Assembly: GCA_031275145.1 (NCBI GenBank)
Contig: JAISPE010000317.1
Location: 1-9,370, forward strand
Direction of reading: 5' to 3'
Length of the DNA: 9,370 nt
Origin: Prevotellaceae bacterium
GTDB lineage: Bacteria > Bacteroidota > Bacteroidia > Bacteroidales > UBA932
A program made the translations under genes and the position numbers. Positions 1-5,934 of this stretch are shown in pieces (positions within the stretch are counted from its first letter, which is position 1; each line of letters begins with the position of its first letter). The notes below the pieces were generated by a model. It had not been told where the DNA came from. It saw only the letters and a list, made by a program, of their open reading frames with translations, and did no database searches.

Positions 1-62
<62 letters not shown>

Positions 63-179
63 AATCAGCGAGTTACGCAAATCGGCATACATAATACCGG
101 AAGCAAATCAAGTTTACAAACAACAGACAACACTCCCTGTTTTATCAATCGGAGTACATACGGGACAGCAGAGTTATAC

Positions 180-410
180 GAAAAAATCACCCTGCACCGC
201 GAGAAAATCACTCTGCACCATGGAAAAATCACCCTGCACCGTGAAAAAATCGCTCTGCACCGTGAAAAAATCACCCTGCACCGCGGAAAAATCACCCTGC
301 ACCGCGGAAAAATCACCCTGCACCGTGGAAAAATCGCTCTGCACCGCGAAAAAATCACTCTGCACCGTGGAAAAATCGCTCTGCACCGCGAGAAAATCAC
401 TCTGCAACAG
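180..410. repeat. 11 x 21-bp tandem repeat upstream of the 215-aa gene
   Basis: Eleven consecutive units of exactly 21 bp, consensus G(A/G)AAAAATC(A/G)C(C/T)CTGCACCG(C/T), with no indels. Units 1-10 vary only at unit columns 2, 3, 10, 12, 20 and 21, and every change is a transition (A/G or C/T). The last unit (390-410) is degenerate at its right end. Because 21 is a multiple of 3, several reading frames stay open: the plus frame gives a (E/K)KS(P/L)CT(V/A) heptapeptide, and the minus frames give VQ(S/G)DF-type and RCRxIFx heptapeptides. No start signal marks any frame as coding. The array ends 35 bp before the start codon at 446, so a 5' regulatory or structural role is as likely as a protein-coding one. 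Confidence 0.95.
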
Positions 411-445
411 AAAAGAATTAATAATCAAATTAAAAATATAGTAAA

Positions 446-1093
446 ATGACTGGAAAAGTGATCGCAGCAAAGCTGCATAGAATTGAAAACGGTATTCGGG
501 GAGCACAGAATAACCCCGAAGTACAGGAAAGACTGAATGTTTACGGATATACTCCGGAACATATCTCGAAAGGAAAACAGCTGCTGGACAATGTCATCGG
601 ACTGACGTCTACACAGGTGGAAGAGTATAGCGATCAGTACATCGCTACCGACGAGCTGGGGAAACGCTGGACGTCGGCATACTCAAAGTATATGATTACC
701 GTGAAGGTTGTACGCGTTGCCTTTAACGGACAGCCGGAACTTCTGCAACGGTTCAATGCTACCGGACGGCGTAACAGAAGTCTTTCGGGATGGTTGCGCG
801 ACGCAAGGATACTGTACACGAATCTGCTGAACAGTCCGGACGCGCTTGAGGCAATGGCTAAGTTCGGATATTCGGTCGAAAAACTGAACGGCGAAATGGC
901 GGATGTAGACGAAGTAGAAAATCTGCACAGTAAACGGCTGAGCGAAAAAAGCGCCGCACAGCTGTCTACCGTCGAACGCGACGAGGCTTTCGATGCCTTA
1001 TGTAAATGGTACAGCGATTTCCGAGCTATCGCCCGAATCGCTCTCTACGATAAACCGCAACTGCTCGAAGCGCTGGGAATCGTTAAGAATTAA
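446..1093 (+). CDS. Hypothetical protein with two copies of a helical domain
   Basis: I do not recognise a named family. The 215-aa product has no signal peptide or membrane segment and looks soluble, mostly alpha-helical and cytoplasmic. It contains an internal duplication. Residues about 24-104 (PEVQERLNVYGYTPEHI...QPELLQRF) align with about 131-210 (PDALEAMAKFGYSVEKL...KPQLLEAL): both have a proline-led helix, a GYS/TxE turn, a helix ending RWTSAYSKY / CKWYSDF, and a closing QPELL / KPQLL helix. The start is the first ATG after the 21-bp repeat array, in an AT-rich TATAGTAAAATG context and without a clear Shine-Dalgarno, as is common in Bacteroidetes. The stop codon lies inside a 7-bp tandem repeat. 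It has no close neighbour upstream and is separated from the next gene by 105 bp, so it is probably a single-gene transcript. Function unknown. Confidence 0.85.
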   Translation: MTGKVIAAKLHRIENGIRGAQNNPEVQERLNVYGYTPEHISKGKQLLDNVIGLTSTQVEEYSDQYIATDELGKRWTSAYSKYMITVKVVRVAFNGQPELLQRFNATGRRNRSLSGWLRDARILYTNLLNSPDALEAMAKFGYSVEKLNGEMADVDEVENLHSKRLSEKSAAQLSTVERDEAFDALCKWYSDFRAIARIALYDKPQLLEALGIVKN

Positions 1094-1124
1094 GAACTAA
1101 GAACTAAGAGTTATGAGTTAGAAG
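1083..1124. repeat. 7-bp tandem repeat spanning the stop codon
   Basis: About six copies of a heptamer, TTAAGAA TTAAGAA CTAAGAA CTAAGAG TTATGAG TTAGAAG. The TAA at 1091-1093 that ends the preceding gene is part of the second unit. Further right it decays into AT-rich sequence. A 7-bp unit is not a multiple of 3, so copy-number change could alter the C-terminus only if it removed the first stop. Most changes would be neutral. Confidence 0.8.
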
Positions 1125-1140
1125 AATTAGAAATTAATTA

Positions 1141-1198
1141 ATTAAAAAAATATTTATTTAAAGGTCTGCATAAGGGCATACGTAAAACACAAACTATT
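1141..1198 (+). promoter_or_regulatory. Shared 5' leader, copy 1 (imperfect hairpin)
   Basis: First of three near-identical leaders in the window. It consists of an A/T-rich stretch, TTATTTAAAGG, the inverted repeat GTCTGC (1164-1169) / GCATAC (1176-1181) with loop ATAAGG, then 17 nt to the ATG. In this copy the right arm has T where the other two have G, so the stem contains a C-T mismatch. Sequence identity continues into the coding region as far as the lipobox (to about 1265). I see no Bacteroidetes TTTG / TAnnTTTG promoter pair, so whether it is a promoter, an RNA structure or both is inference. Confidence 0.6.
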
Positions 1199-2425
1199 AT
1201 GTATAAAAAGTTAATTTTTATCGCGATTTCAGCGATATTCACAAGTGTAATGGCGACAGGCTGCGAGTTAGCCAGCGCCGTTGCCGCACGCAATCAGCGC
1301 AAGCTTAAGAAACGCAATCCTTTTGGCGCCGGCCTGGCGACAATACTGATGTGTCTTGTGGTATTGATGTTTACTTCTTGCGTTACGCAGTACCATGCGA
1401 AACTGAAAGCCGATATTATCGGTTTTAATGACAATGTAACTACAAGTTACACCGGCGGGAACTCGAAACCTTACGATCTTTTACTGGACAGCGACAGTAA
1501 AGCAATGAAAAGACAGGTTCTGGGGCTTAAACAGGGATCCAATACAGCGGCATATTATGCACTGGATTTGGGACTTGACAGGGTAAAACAAGTCCTGAAA
1601 AAGTTTATGCAAAAAGACCCGAACAGTAAGTATTATGTCGTTATGCTTACCGACGGGCTTGACAACGTTTCCACTTCCCTGAAAAAAGGAAAGTATGCAA
1701 ACGGGGATGCGTATGCGGCAGCTTTGCAACGGAAAATGGAAACAATTATGGGGAAAAAGCCCAATGTGTTTAAATCGTATGTGCTGCTGTATGAAGGCGA
1801 TGATTTGAAAGAGAGCGGTTATACCGAAGAAGAATTGAGGAATAAACTTTCGGTATTTACAGGCGCTCAGAACGACGTCAGACCGGATGTGCTGCACGAT
1901 TCGAATCTGGATAAACTATATGAGAAATTTGAAGCCGAATTTACAATAACTTCGTTCGACTTCGAAGTTCCAAAAGACTATGCGGGGAAAAGAATACGAA
2001 TGTTGCTCAATGATGAACAGGATACTCGCGGACAGATTTATTTCGAAGCCGACCTTGTTAAAAAAGGAAAGTCATACCGGCTTGAAAGAATATCGACAAG
2101 CAGAGATCTTTCGATTGAAATTCCGGTAAGCGGTTTTATTAAAATGGATGACAAACATGACAAAAACAGCACAAAGGCAGGGTTTTCAATAAAAAAAATG
2201 CGCTACGACAACGGTTCGTATAAAATCAATAAAAAAAATGTAACGCAGTGGTTCGAAGACGGTGGAAAATTTCGAAAAAATTCGGAATACAGCGCAACCG
2301 CAAGCAATATGAAAAACGCTTATATTCTGGTTATTCTGGATACGAGTACTTCATTCGCAAGTCAAATTACCGCAGCCAAAGAAACAATACTTAAAATTGT
2401 AGAATTTATCAGCAAAGAAATATAA
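1199..2425 (+). CDS. vWA-like lipoprotein with doubled signal peptide
   Basis: Probable membrane-anchored von Willebrand factor A-like protein of 408 aa, ligand unknown. Residues 1-22 are the shared lipoprotein signal (Cys22). A second complete signal-like segment follows: basic RKLKKRN (34-40), a hydrophobic stretch, and FTSC with Cys61. The vWA-type elements appear in unusual order. Residues 71-80 (ADIIGFNDNV) resemble an inner strand, about 112-128 (QGSNTAAYYALDLGLDRV) the T-containing helix, 146-155 (YVVMLTDGLD) the DG motif strand, and 192-245 the last strand and helix. A beta-rich region of unclear kind spans 247-370. Only at the C-terminus (375-404) comes AYILVILDTSTS plus a helix, which looks like the MIDAS DxSxS strand that normally begins the fold. 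The domain therefore looks circularly permuted, by motif reading only. The stop is 5 bp before the next gene, so the two are probably co-transcribed. Confidence 0.8.
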   Translation: MYKKLIFIAISAIFTSVMATGCELASAVAARNQRKLKKRNPFGAGLATILMCLVVLMFTSCVTQYHAKLKADIIGFNDNVTTSYTGGNSKPYDLLLDSDSKAMKRQVLGLKQGSNTAAYYALDLGLDRVKQVLKKFMQKDPNSKYYVVMLTDGLDNVSTSLKKGKYANGDAYAAALQRKMETIMGKKPNVFKSYVLLYEGDDLKESGYTEEELRNKLSVFTGAQNDVRPDVLHDSNLDKLYEKFEAEFTITSFDFEVPKDYAGKRIRMLLNDEQDTRGQIYFEADLVKKGKSYRLERISTSRDLSIEIPVSGFIKMDDKHDKNSTKAGFSIKKMRYDNGSYKINKKNVTQWFEDGGKFRKNSEYSATASNMKNAYILVILDTSTSFASQITAAKETILKIVEFISKEI

Positions 2426-2430
2426 TAAAT

Positions 2431-3330
2431 ATGAAAAGTTTGATTATAATCTTATTATTCCTGTTTTGCAGTATTGAAATATATGCGCAGACAGATACAG
2501 ATACAGATGCAGTATCGCTCCATGTTAAAGCTTATACGGACAGTGTGAGCAGCATAGCAATATCTACCGTGAGTGATATAATAAGCGACGTTCTGAAAGC
2601 AAACAGATATTCTGTTGGTTCTGTTGGCGACAGCAACTTTACATTGTCGGTTGAGATAAGCATGGATAAAGAAAATTTTGTCCTGAAATTCCACTGGTTC
2701 CCGTCAAAAGAAAGAAAGGAACGCACCTGCGTTACCACTCAGGGATACGCGGATCTGGAAGACGTGATTAATGAAAACATGAAGCATGTTCTGGCAGATT
2801 TCAAATCGTTCAAATCGGCCCTTGCAAAAAAAACCGTAACCCGACAGCCCCGACAGCCCCGACAGCAGCCCGAAGTATTTCGAAATCCGGATTCGGATTC
2901 GGATCCGGACAGTGATTATGAAACATCTGCGCCGACGCTGTCCAGCATCTATTACTCGGGCGTAAAAGTCTTCGACGGCAGCAGAAGACTGTCGAACTAT
3001 GAAGTGCAGCGGATTTTCAATGACACTCAGGCGCTGCCGCAGTACAATAGAGGACTGAAGCAGAGAAAAATCGGAAATAGACTGTTGTGGACGGGCGTTG
3101 GCGCTGCCGTTGCGGGAATAACGCTGTCTGCCGTATCGGGCTATGTCGAACTTGGCGGCGCTTTGGCAGTAGTCGGTTGCGCTGAAATCGCGGGAGGCGT
3201 TGTATTGAAATTTTTCGGTAGAAAATCCATTCAAAAATCCGTTGATACCTATAATCGAAAATACTCCTTTAATCCTGGATGGGAATTTGGCATAACTCGA
3301 CATGGAATAGGTCTTGCAGTCAATTTTTAG
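2431..3330 (+). CDS. Secreted hypothetical protein with two C-terminal hydrophobic segments
   Basis: The 299-aa product has a signal peptide (MKSLIIILLFLFCSIEIYAQ, likely cleaved after Ala19). Residues 28-130 form an unrecognised mixed alpha/beta domain (LSVEISMDKENFVLKFHWF). A charged, repeat-built linker (about 135-165) contains RQPRQPRQQ and DSDSDPDSD. Residues about 172-205 (YSGVKVFDGSRRLSNYEVQRIF) resemble a short motif seen in Bacteroidetes envelope proteins. Gly/Ala-rich hydrophobic stretches lie at 218-235 and 240-261. The C-terminus ends GIGLAVNF, matching the GVSLAFNF end of the protein at 4760-5548. The final aromatic residue and alternating pattern could be an outer-membrane insertion signal, but there are too few strands for a barrel. 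The gene starts 5 bp after the vWA-like gene. Three in-frame microsatellites lie within it. Function unknown. Confidence 0.85.
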   Translation: MKSLIIILLFLFCSIEIYAQTDTDTDAVSLHVKAYTDSVSSIAISTVSDIISDVLKANRYSVGSVGDSNFTLSVEISMDKENFVLKFHWFPSKERKERTCVTTQGYADLEDVINENMKHVLADFKSFKSALAKKTVTRQPRQPRQQPEVFRNPDSDSDPDSDYETSAPTLSSIYYSGVKVFDGSRRLSNYEVQRIFNDTQALPQYNRGLKQRKIGNRLLWTGVGAAVAGITLSAVSGYVELGGALAVVGCAEIAGGVVLKFFGRKSIQKSVDTYNRKYSFNPGWEFGITRHGIGLAVNF

Positions 3331-3383
3331 CAGGAAAATAAAAATTCAGGAACAACATAAATGAGACAGGTTCTACCGGGCGA

Positions 3384-3402
3384 CGCATCCATACGGGATG
3401 CG
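3384..3402. other. Intergenic hairpin CGCATCC/GGATGCG
   Basis: A perfect 7-bp inverted repeat (3384-3390 and 3396-3402) with a 5-nt ATACG loop, 53 bp after a stop codon. It is followed by AAAAAG and not by a T-run, so it is not a classical intrinsic terminator for the plus strand. It lies in the 190-bp gap before the second shared leader and inside a possible 29-codon ORF (3361-3450). It could be a processing or stability hairpin. Confidence 0.5.
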
Positions 3403-3463
3403 AAAAAGAATTATCTTATTTATTTCGCGTTCCTAAAATTCGGAGATTAATTAATTATAAAAA

Positions 3464-3520
3464 GATTAAAAATATTTATTTAAAGGTCTGCGTAAGGGCA
3501 GACATAAAACACAAATTATT
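3464..3520 (+). promoter_or_regulatory. Shared 5' leader, copy 2 (perfect hairpin)
   Basis: Second copy of the leader. GATTAAAAATATTTATTT is followed by GTCTGC (3486-3491), loop GTAAGG and GCAGAC (3498-3503), a perfect 6-bp stem, then 17 nt to the ATG at 3521. Compared with copy 3 the loop has G for A at its first base and the stem is intact. Identity continues through the first half of the signal-peptide coding sequence and then decays. It probably sets expression of this gene and those downstream to 7839. Confidence 0.65.
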
Positions 3521-4063
3521 ATGTATAAAAAATTAATTTTTATCGCGATTTCAGCGATATTCGCAGGTGCGGCGGCGACTGGATGCGGCGGCAGCAGGCA
3601 GACGGCCAGCGCCTCCGCTCCAAACGGCAAACCTTTGGACAGTATCCCCTGTAAAGTATATGACGACGATGAAAACTTTGCTGCAACCGGCATGGCATCG
3701 GGCGCGGCAAACCGGCAAGACGAGCTGCAGTTAAAGGCTCTTAAAAATGCACAGGACATGATTGCTGTGAGCGCTAAATCCGCTGTAAAAAGTTATTTTA
3801 TCAAATCAGCCGGCTCGAAGAGAGTCAGGCTGGACGGGGATACTGTTGACAGCATTGTCAAAGGTATTACCAAACGTACCTGTCTGGAGTTCTCGAAGAT
3901 TGATGACAAGGGAAATGTAAAATGTTACGTCGGAATTAAAATCAGCAAGGCACAGATTGAAGAATCTGTTGACGCGATTATTACTGCACCTGACGAAACA
4001 GCCAGAAAAATAGCAGAAGATATAAATAAAAATATGAAACCTGAATATAAACCACTGAAATGA
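3521..4063 (+). CDS. LPP20-like lipoprotein, paralogue A
   Basis: Predicted lipoprotein of 180 aa, related in pattern to the LPP20 family (envelope lipoproteins of unknown role). The signal peptide is the shared MYKKLIFIAISAIF type with lipobox AATGC (Cys22). The next residues are GGSRQT, with no acidic export signal, so a periplasm-facing location is more likely than the surface. The domain spans about 43-155: ENFAATGMASGAANRQDELQ followed by an Ala-rich helix (KALKNAQDMIAVSAKSA) and a closing strand KGNVKCYVGIKI. Three cysteines (44, 121, 135) are also present in paralogue B at 4136, suggesting a disulphide or a shared structural site. The C-terminal 25 residues are a charged tail. It sits 72 bp upstream of paralogue B and its own copy of the leader. 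Confidence 0.85.
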   Translation: MYKKLIFIAISAIFAGAAATGCGGSRQTASASAPNGKPLDSIPCKVYDDDENFAATGMASGAANRQDELQLKALKNAQDMIAVSAKSAVKSYFIKSAGSKRVRLDGDTVDSIVKGITKRTCLEFSKIDDKGNVKCYVGIKISKAQIEESVDAIITAPDETARKIAEDINKNMKPEYKPLK

Positions 4064-4079
4064 TTAAGAAAATTAAAAT

Positions 4080-4135
4080 GATTAAAAATACTTATTTAAA
4101 GGTCTGCATAAGGGCAGACGTAAAACAAAATTATT
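4080..4135 (+). promoter_or_regulatory. Shared 5' leader, copy 3 (perfect hairpin)
   Basis: Third copy of the leader. GATTAAAAATACTTATTT is followed by GTCTGC (4102-4107), loop ATAAGG and GCAGAC (4114-4119), then 16 nt to the ATG at 4136. It fills nearly all of the 72-bp gap between the two LPP20-like genes. That three genes each keep their own copy, one inside an apparent operon, suggests gene-by-gene control or simply co-duplication with the signal peptide. Confidence 0.65.
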
Positions 4136-4747
4136 ATGTATAAAAAGTTAGTTTTTATCGCGATTTCAGCGATATTCGCAAGTGTAATGATGACAGGCTG
4201 CGGCAGCAGTAAACAGGCGACGGGCAACAATTACACCCCCCAGCCGGCGGGCAGTCCTTTCGGGAATGTGTATGAAACGCCGTGTTCGGAACAGGATACG
4301 GACGAATACTTCGGTGCAGTGGGGATTGCAAACGGTTCCAAAAACCGCATGGACGTATTGCAAACTTCGGCTTTGACAAATGCACAGAACGTTGTACGGC
4401 AAAAAATGAAACATGCCTACAAGGGAGCTATCGACGATTACAGCAATTATATCGGCAACAACGCAGGTTCGGATGCCGATGCTAAAGTGGAACGTGCGGG
4501 AACTCAGATTATCGACGCTGTAATTAACAACACCAAAGCAAGCTGCGGTCCGAAGTTTTCATCGGTGGACGAAAAGGGAAATGTTACGTGTTATGTCGGC
4601 ATTCGAGTGAGCAACAAAGACGTTGTCGATAAAATTATTGACAACGTTTCCAAAGACGAAGAACTGAGAATCCGTTTTCAGGAAAGTGAGTTCAGAAAAC
4701 GGATGGATGCCAATTTTGAAAAATTCAAAGAAGACAATAAACAGTAA
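4136..4747 (+). CDS. LPP20-like lipoprotein, paralogue B
   Basis: Predicted 203-aa lipoprotein, clearly paralogous to the one at 3521-4063. The signal peptide is MYKKLVFIAISAIFASVMMTGC (Cys22). A low-complexity GSSKQATGNNYTPQP linker leads to the LPP20-like domain (about 48-165). This contains EYFGAVGIANGSKNRMDVLQ, the helix TSALTNAQNVVRQKM, and KGNVTCYVGIRVSNKDVVDKI. Cys50, Cys137 and Cys152 line up with Cys44, Cys121 and Cys135 of paralogue A. It differs by a longer insertion around 100-120 and an extended charged C-terminal helix (174-203, EELRIRFQESEFRKRMDANF). The stop is 12 bp before the next start, so co-transcription with 4760-5548 is likely. That protein's N-terminus has the same domain style. 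Confidence 0.87.
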   Translation: MYKKLVFIAISAIFASVMMTGCGSSKQATGNNYTPQPAGSPFGNVYETPCSEQDTDEYFGAVGIANGSKNRMDVLQTSALTNAQNVVRQKMKHAYKGAIDDYSNYIGNNAGSDADAKVERAGTQIIDAVINNTKASCGPKFSSVDEKGNVTCYVGIRVSNKDVVDKIIDNVSKDEELRIRFQESEFRKRMDANFEKFKEDNKQ

Positions 4748-4759
4748 GAACAGTTTTTC

Positions 4760-5548
4760 ATGAAACAGTTATTATTTATAATCATCTGTGTACTGTCATC
4801 CACTGCTGTGGCAGGGCAGTACACTTTTTCAAAAGAGCGTCCGCAATGGGTGGACGGATTCTTTAAGGAAGCGGCAAATTCGTATATCGAAGTTGTTTCC
4901 GACGTCGGTTACGATGAAGAAAACGCGCGAAACAAAGCCGCTAAAATGATCGCCGAACGCCGCAGCCGCGTAACGGGACAGGAGGTTTCCGTAAACAACG
5001 GCAATGTGCAGATAACAGCCAATGATAAACTGATCGTAAAAGCGCGTATCATTGATGAATATATCGAGTGTCGAGGACCGGGAGATTACCGTGCGTTTCT
5101 TTTAGTACAGACCGCAAAAAATCCCTCATTGACGTTTGAGGGCTTAGACTATACCCCCAAATACCCTTTCTCGCCCCGCGTATTCGTTCCCGGCATGGCG
5201 CAACTGTACAAGGGCAGCACAGCGAAAGGCATTCTTTTCATTGCCGGCGAGGCTGTACTGATTGGCGGTGTTGTGGTTGCCGAAAATCTGCGCGCGTCAT
5301 ACAACTCGAAACTCGGTTCCACGCACAGCGCAGCCGATATGAAATCGTATATCAGCAACGCCGATAACTGCAAAAACATTCGCAACGGGCTGATTGCAGG
5401 GGCAGCAGCGCTATACGTGTGGAATGTGATTGACGGATGTGTGGCAAAAGGCAGGAAACACGTCGTCGTACTTGGCGACAATACGCTCAAAATAATGCCT
5501 TTCGCTACGCCCTATAACGCCGGAGTATCTCTGGCATTTAATTTTTAA
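4760..5548 (+). CDS. LPP20-like plus DUF5683-like envelope protein
   Basis: The 262-aa product has a signal peptide (1-19, cleaved near VAG-Q). An LPP20-like domain spans about 25-120 (ERPQWVDGFFKEAANSYIEVVSDVGYDEENARNKAAKMIAERRSRV in outline, ending DYRAFLLVQTAK). A C-terminal part about 138-262 resembles DUF5683-type Bacteroidetes proteins: PRVFVPGMAQLYKGSTAKG, then a hydrophobic stretch (157-174) and a second (207-223). It ends GVSLAFNF, like the 299-aa protein at 2431. I would place it in the envelope with two membrane-associated segments. The shared domain and tight spacing with the two preceding LPP20-like lipoproteins suggest these gene products act together, perhaps as partners in one envelope complex. 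That partnership is inference. Confidence 0.87.
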   Translation: MKQLLFIIICVLSSTAVAGQYTFSKERPQWVDGFFKEAANSYIEVVSDVGYDEENARNKAAKMIAERRSRVTGQEVSVNNGNVQITANDKLIVKARIIDEYIECRGPGDYRAFLLVQTAKNPSLTFEGLDYTPKYPFSPRVFVPGMAQLYKGSTAKGILFIAGEAVLIGGVVVAENLRASYNSKLGSTHSAADMKSYISNADNCKNIRNGLIAGAAALYVWNVIDGCVAKGRKHVVVLGDNTLKIMPFATPYNAGVSLAFNF

Positions 5549-5574
5549 CAGTATTAATAAATAATGTAAAAAAA

Positions 5575-5907
5575 ATGAAAAAATATTTATGTATGACAGG
5601 CTGCATGTTGCTCTTAGCGATGTTCAGCGGCTGTTCGGAAGACGAACACAGGATATTTGCAACGCTCTACGGCGTAATAAACGACGCCGAAACGGGCGAT
5701 CCGGTTGCAGGCGCGACGGTAACACTGAGCCCGGGCGGCAAAACACAGACCTCCGGCACAGACGGACAGTTTGAGTTTGCCGATCTCGACGCACAGCAGT
5801 ACACGATTACCGTACAGAAAACAGGATACCAGACTAACCGGAAAACGGTTACCGCCGTAGCCGCCGAAAAAACGGAAGCAAATATCCCATTATCTAAAAG
5901 TAATTAA
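5575..5907 (+). CDS. Small surface lipoprotein, carboxypeptidase-regulatory-like domain
   Basis: A 110-aa lipoprotein with one beta-sandwich module. The signal peptide ends in lipobox FSGC (Cys20). The following SEDE is acidic, like the lipoprotein export signals that send Bacteroidetes lipoproteins to the cell surface, so surface exposure is likely. Residues about 29-107 are a carboxypeptidase-regulatory-like domain: LYGVINDAETGDPVAGATVTL, the turn TDGQFEFADLDAQQYTITV, and KTGYQTN. This module is usually a passive structural domain with no catalytic residues. It matches the first module of the next lipoprotein and ends where the BACON-like part would begin, so it may be a shortened relative. 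It lies 26 bp after the LPP20/DUF5683-like gene and 27 bp before the next, consistent with one operon. Confidence 0.87.
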   Translation: MKKYLCMTGCMLLLAMFSGCSEDEHRIFATLYGVINDAETGDPVAGATVTLSPGGKTQTSGTDGQFEFADLDAQQYTITVQKTGYQTNRKTVTAVAAEKTEANIPLSKSN

Positions 5908-5934
5908 CAGTTAATCATTTTTTATTGAAAAGAT

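Noticed and set aside
180..410. CRISPR array
   Set aside because: The 21-bp units are directly adjacent with no unique spacers, and there are no cas genes.
65..506. Minus-strand repeat proteins (RCRxIF and VQxDF heptapeptides)
   Set aside because: Frames stay open only because the unit is 21 bp. There is no start signal, one overlaps the start of the 446 gene, and the plus frame is equally open.
1094..1198. Bacteroidetes sigma promoter (TTTG / TAnnTTTG)
   Set aside because: No properly spaced pair is present here or in the other two leader copies, so I list only a regulatory leader.
2704..3303. 199-aa minus-strand ORF opposite the 299-aa gene
   Set aside because: The plus-strand ORF has a signal peptide, hydrophobic segments and operon spacing. 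The minus frame is rich in Arg/Ser and is a shadow.
5907..5934. Terminator between the small lipoprotein and the large one
   Set aside because: ATTAAC-A-GTTAAT followed by CATTTTTT looks suggestive, but the stem is six A/T-rich pairs with a 1-nt loop, too weak to support.
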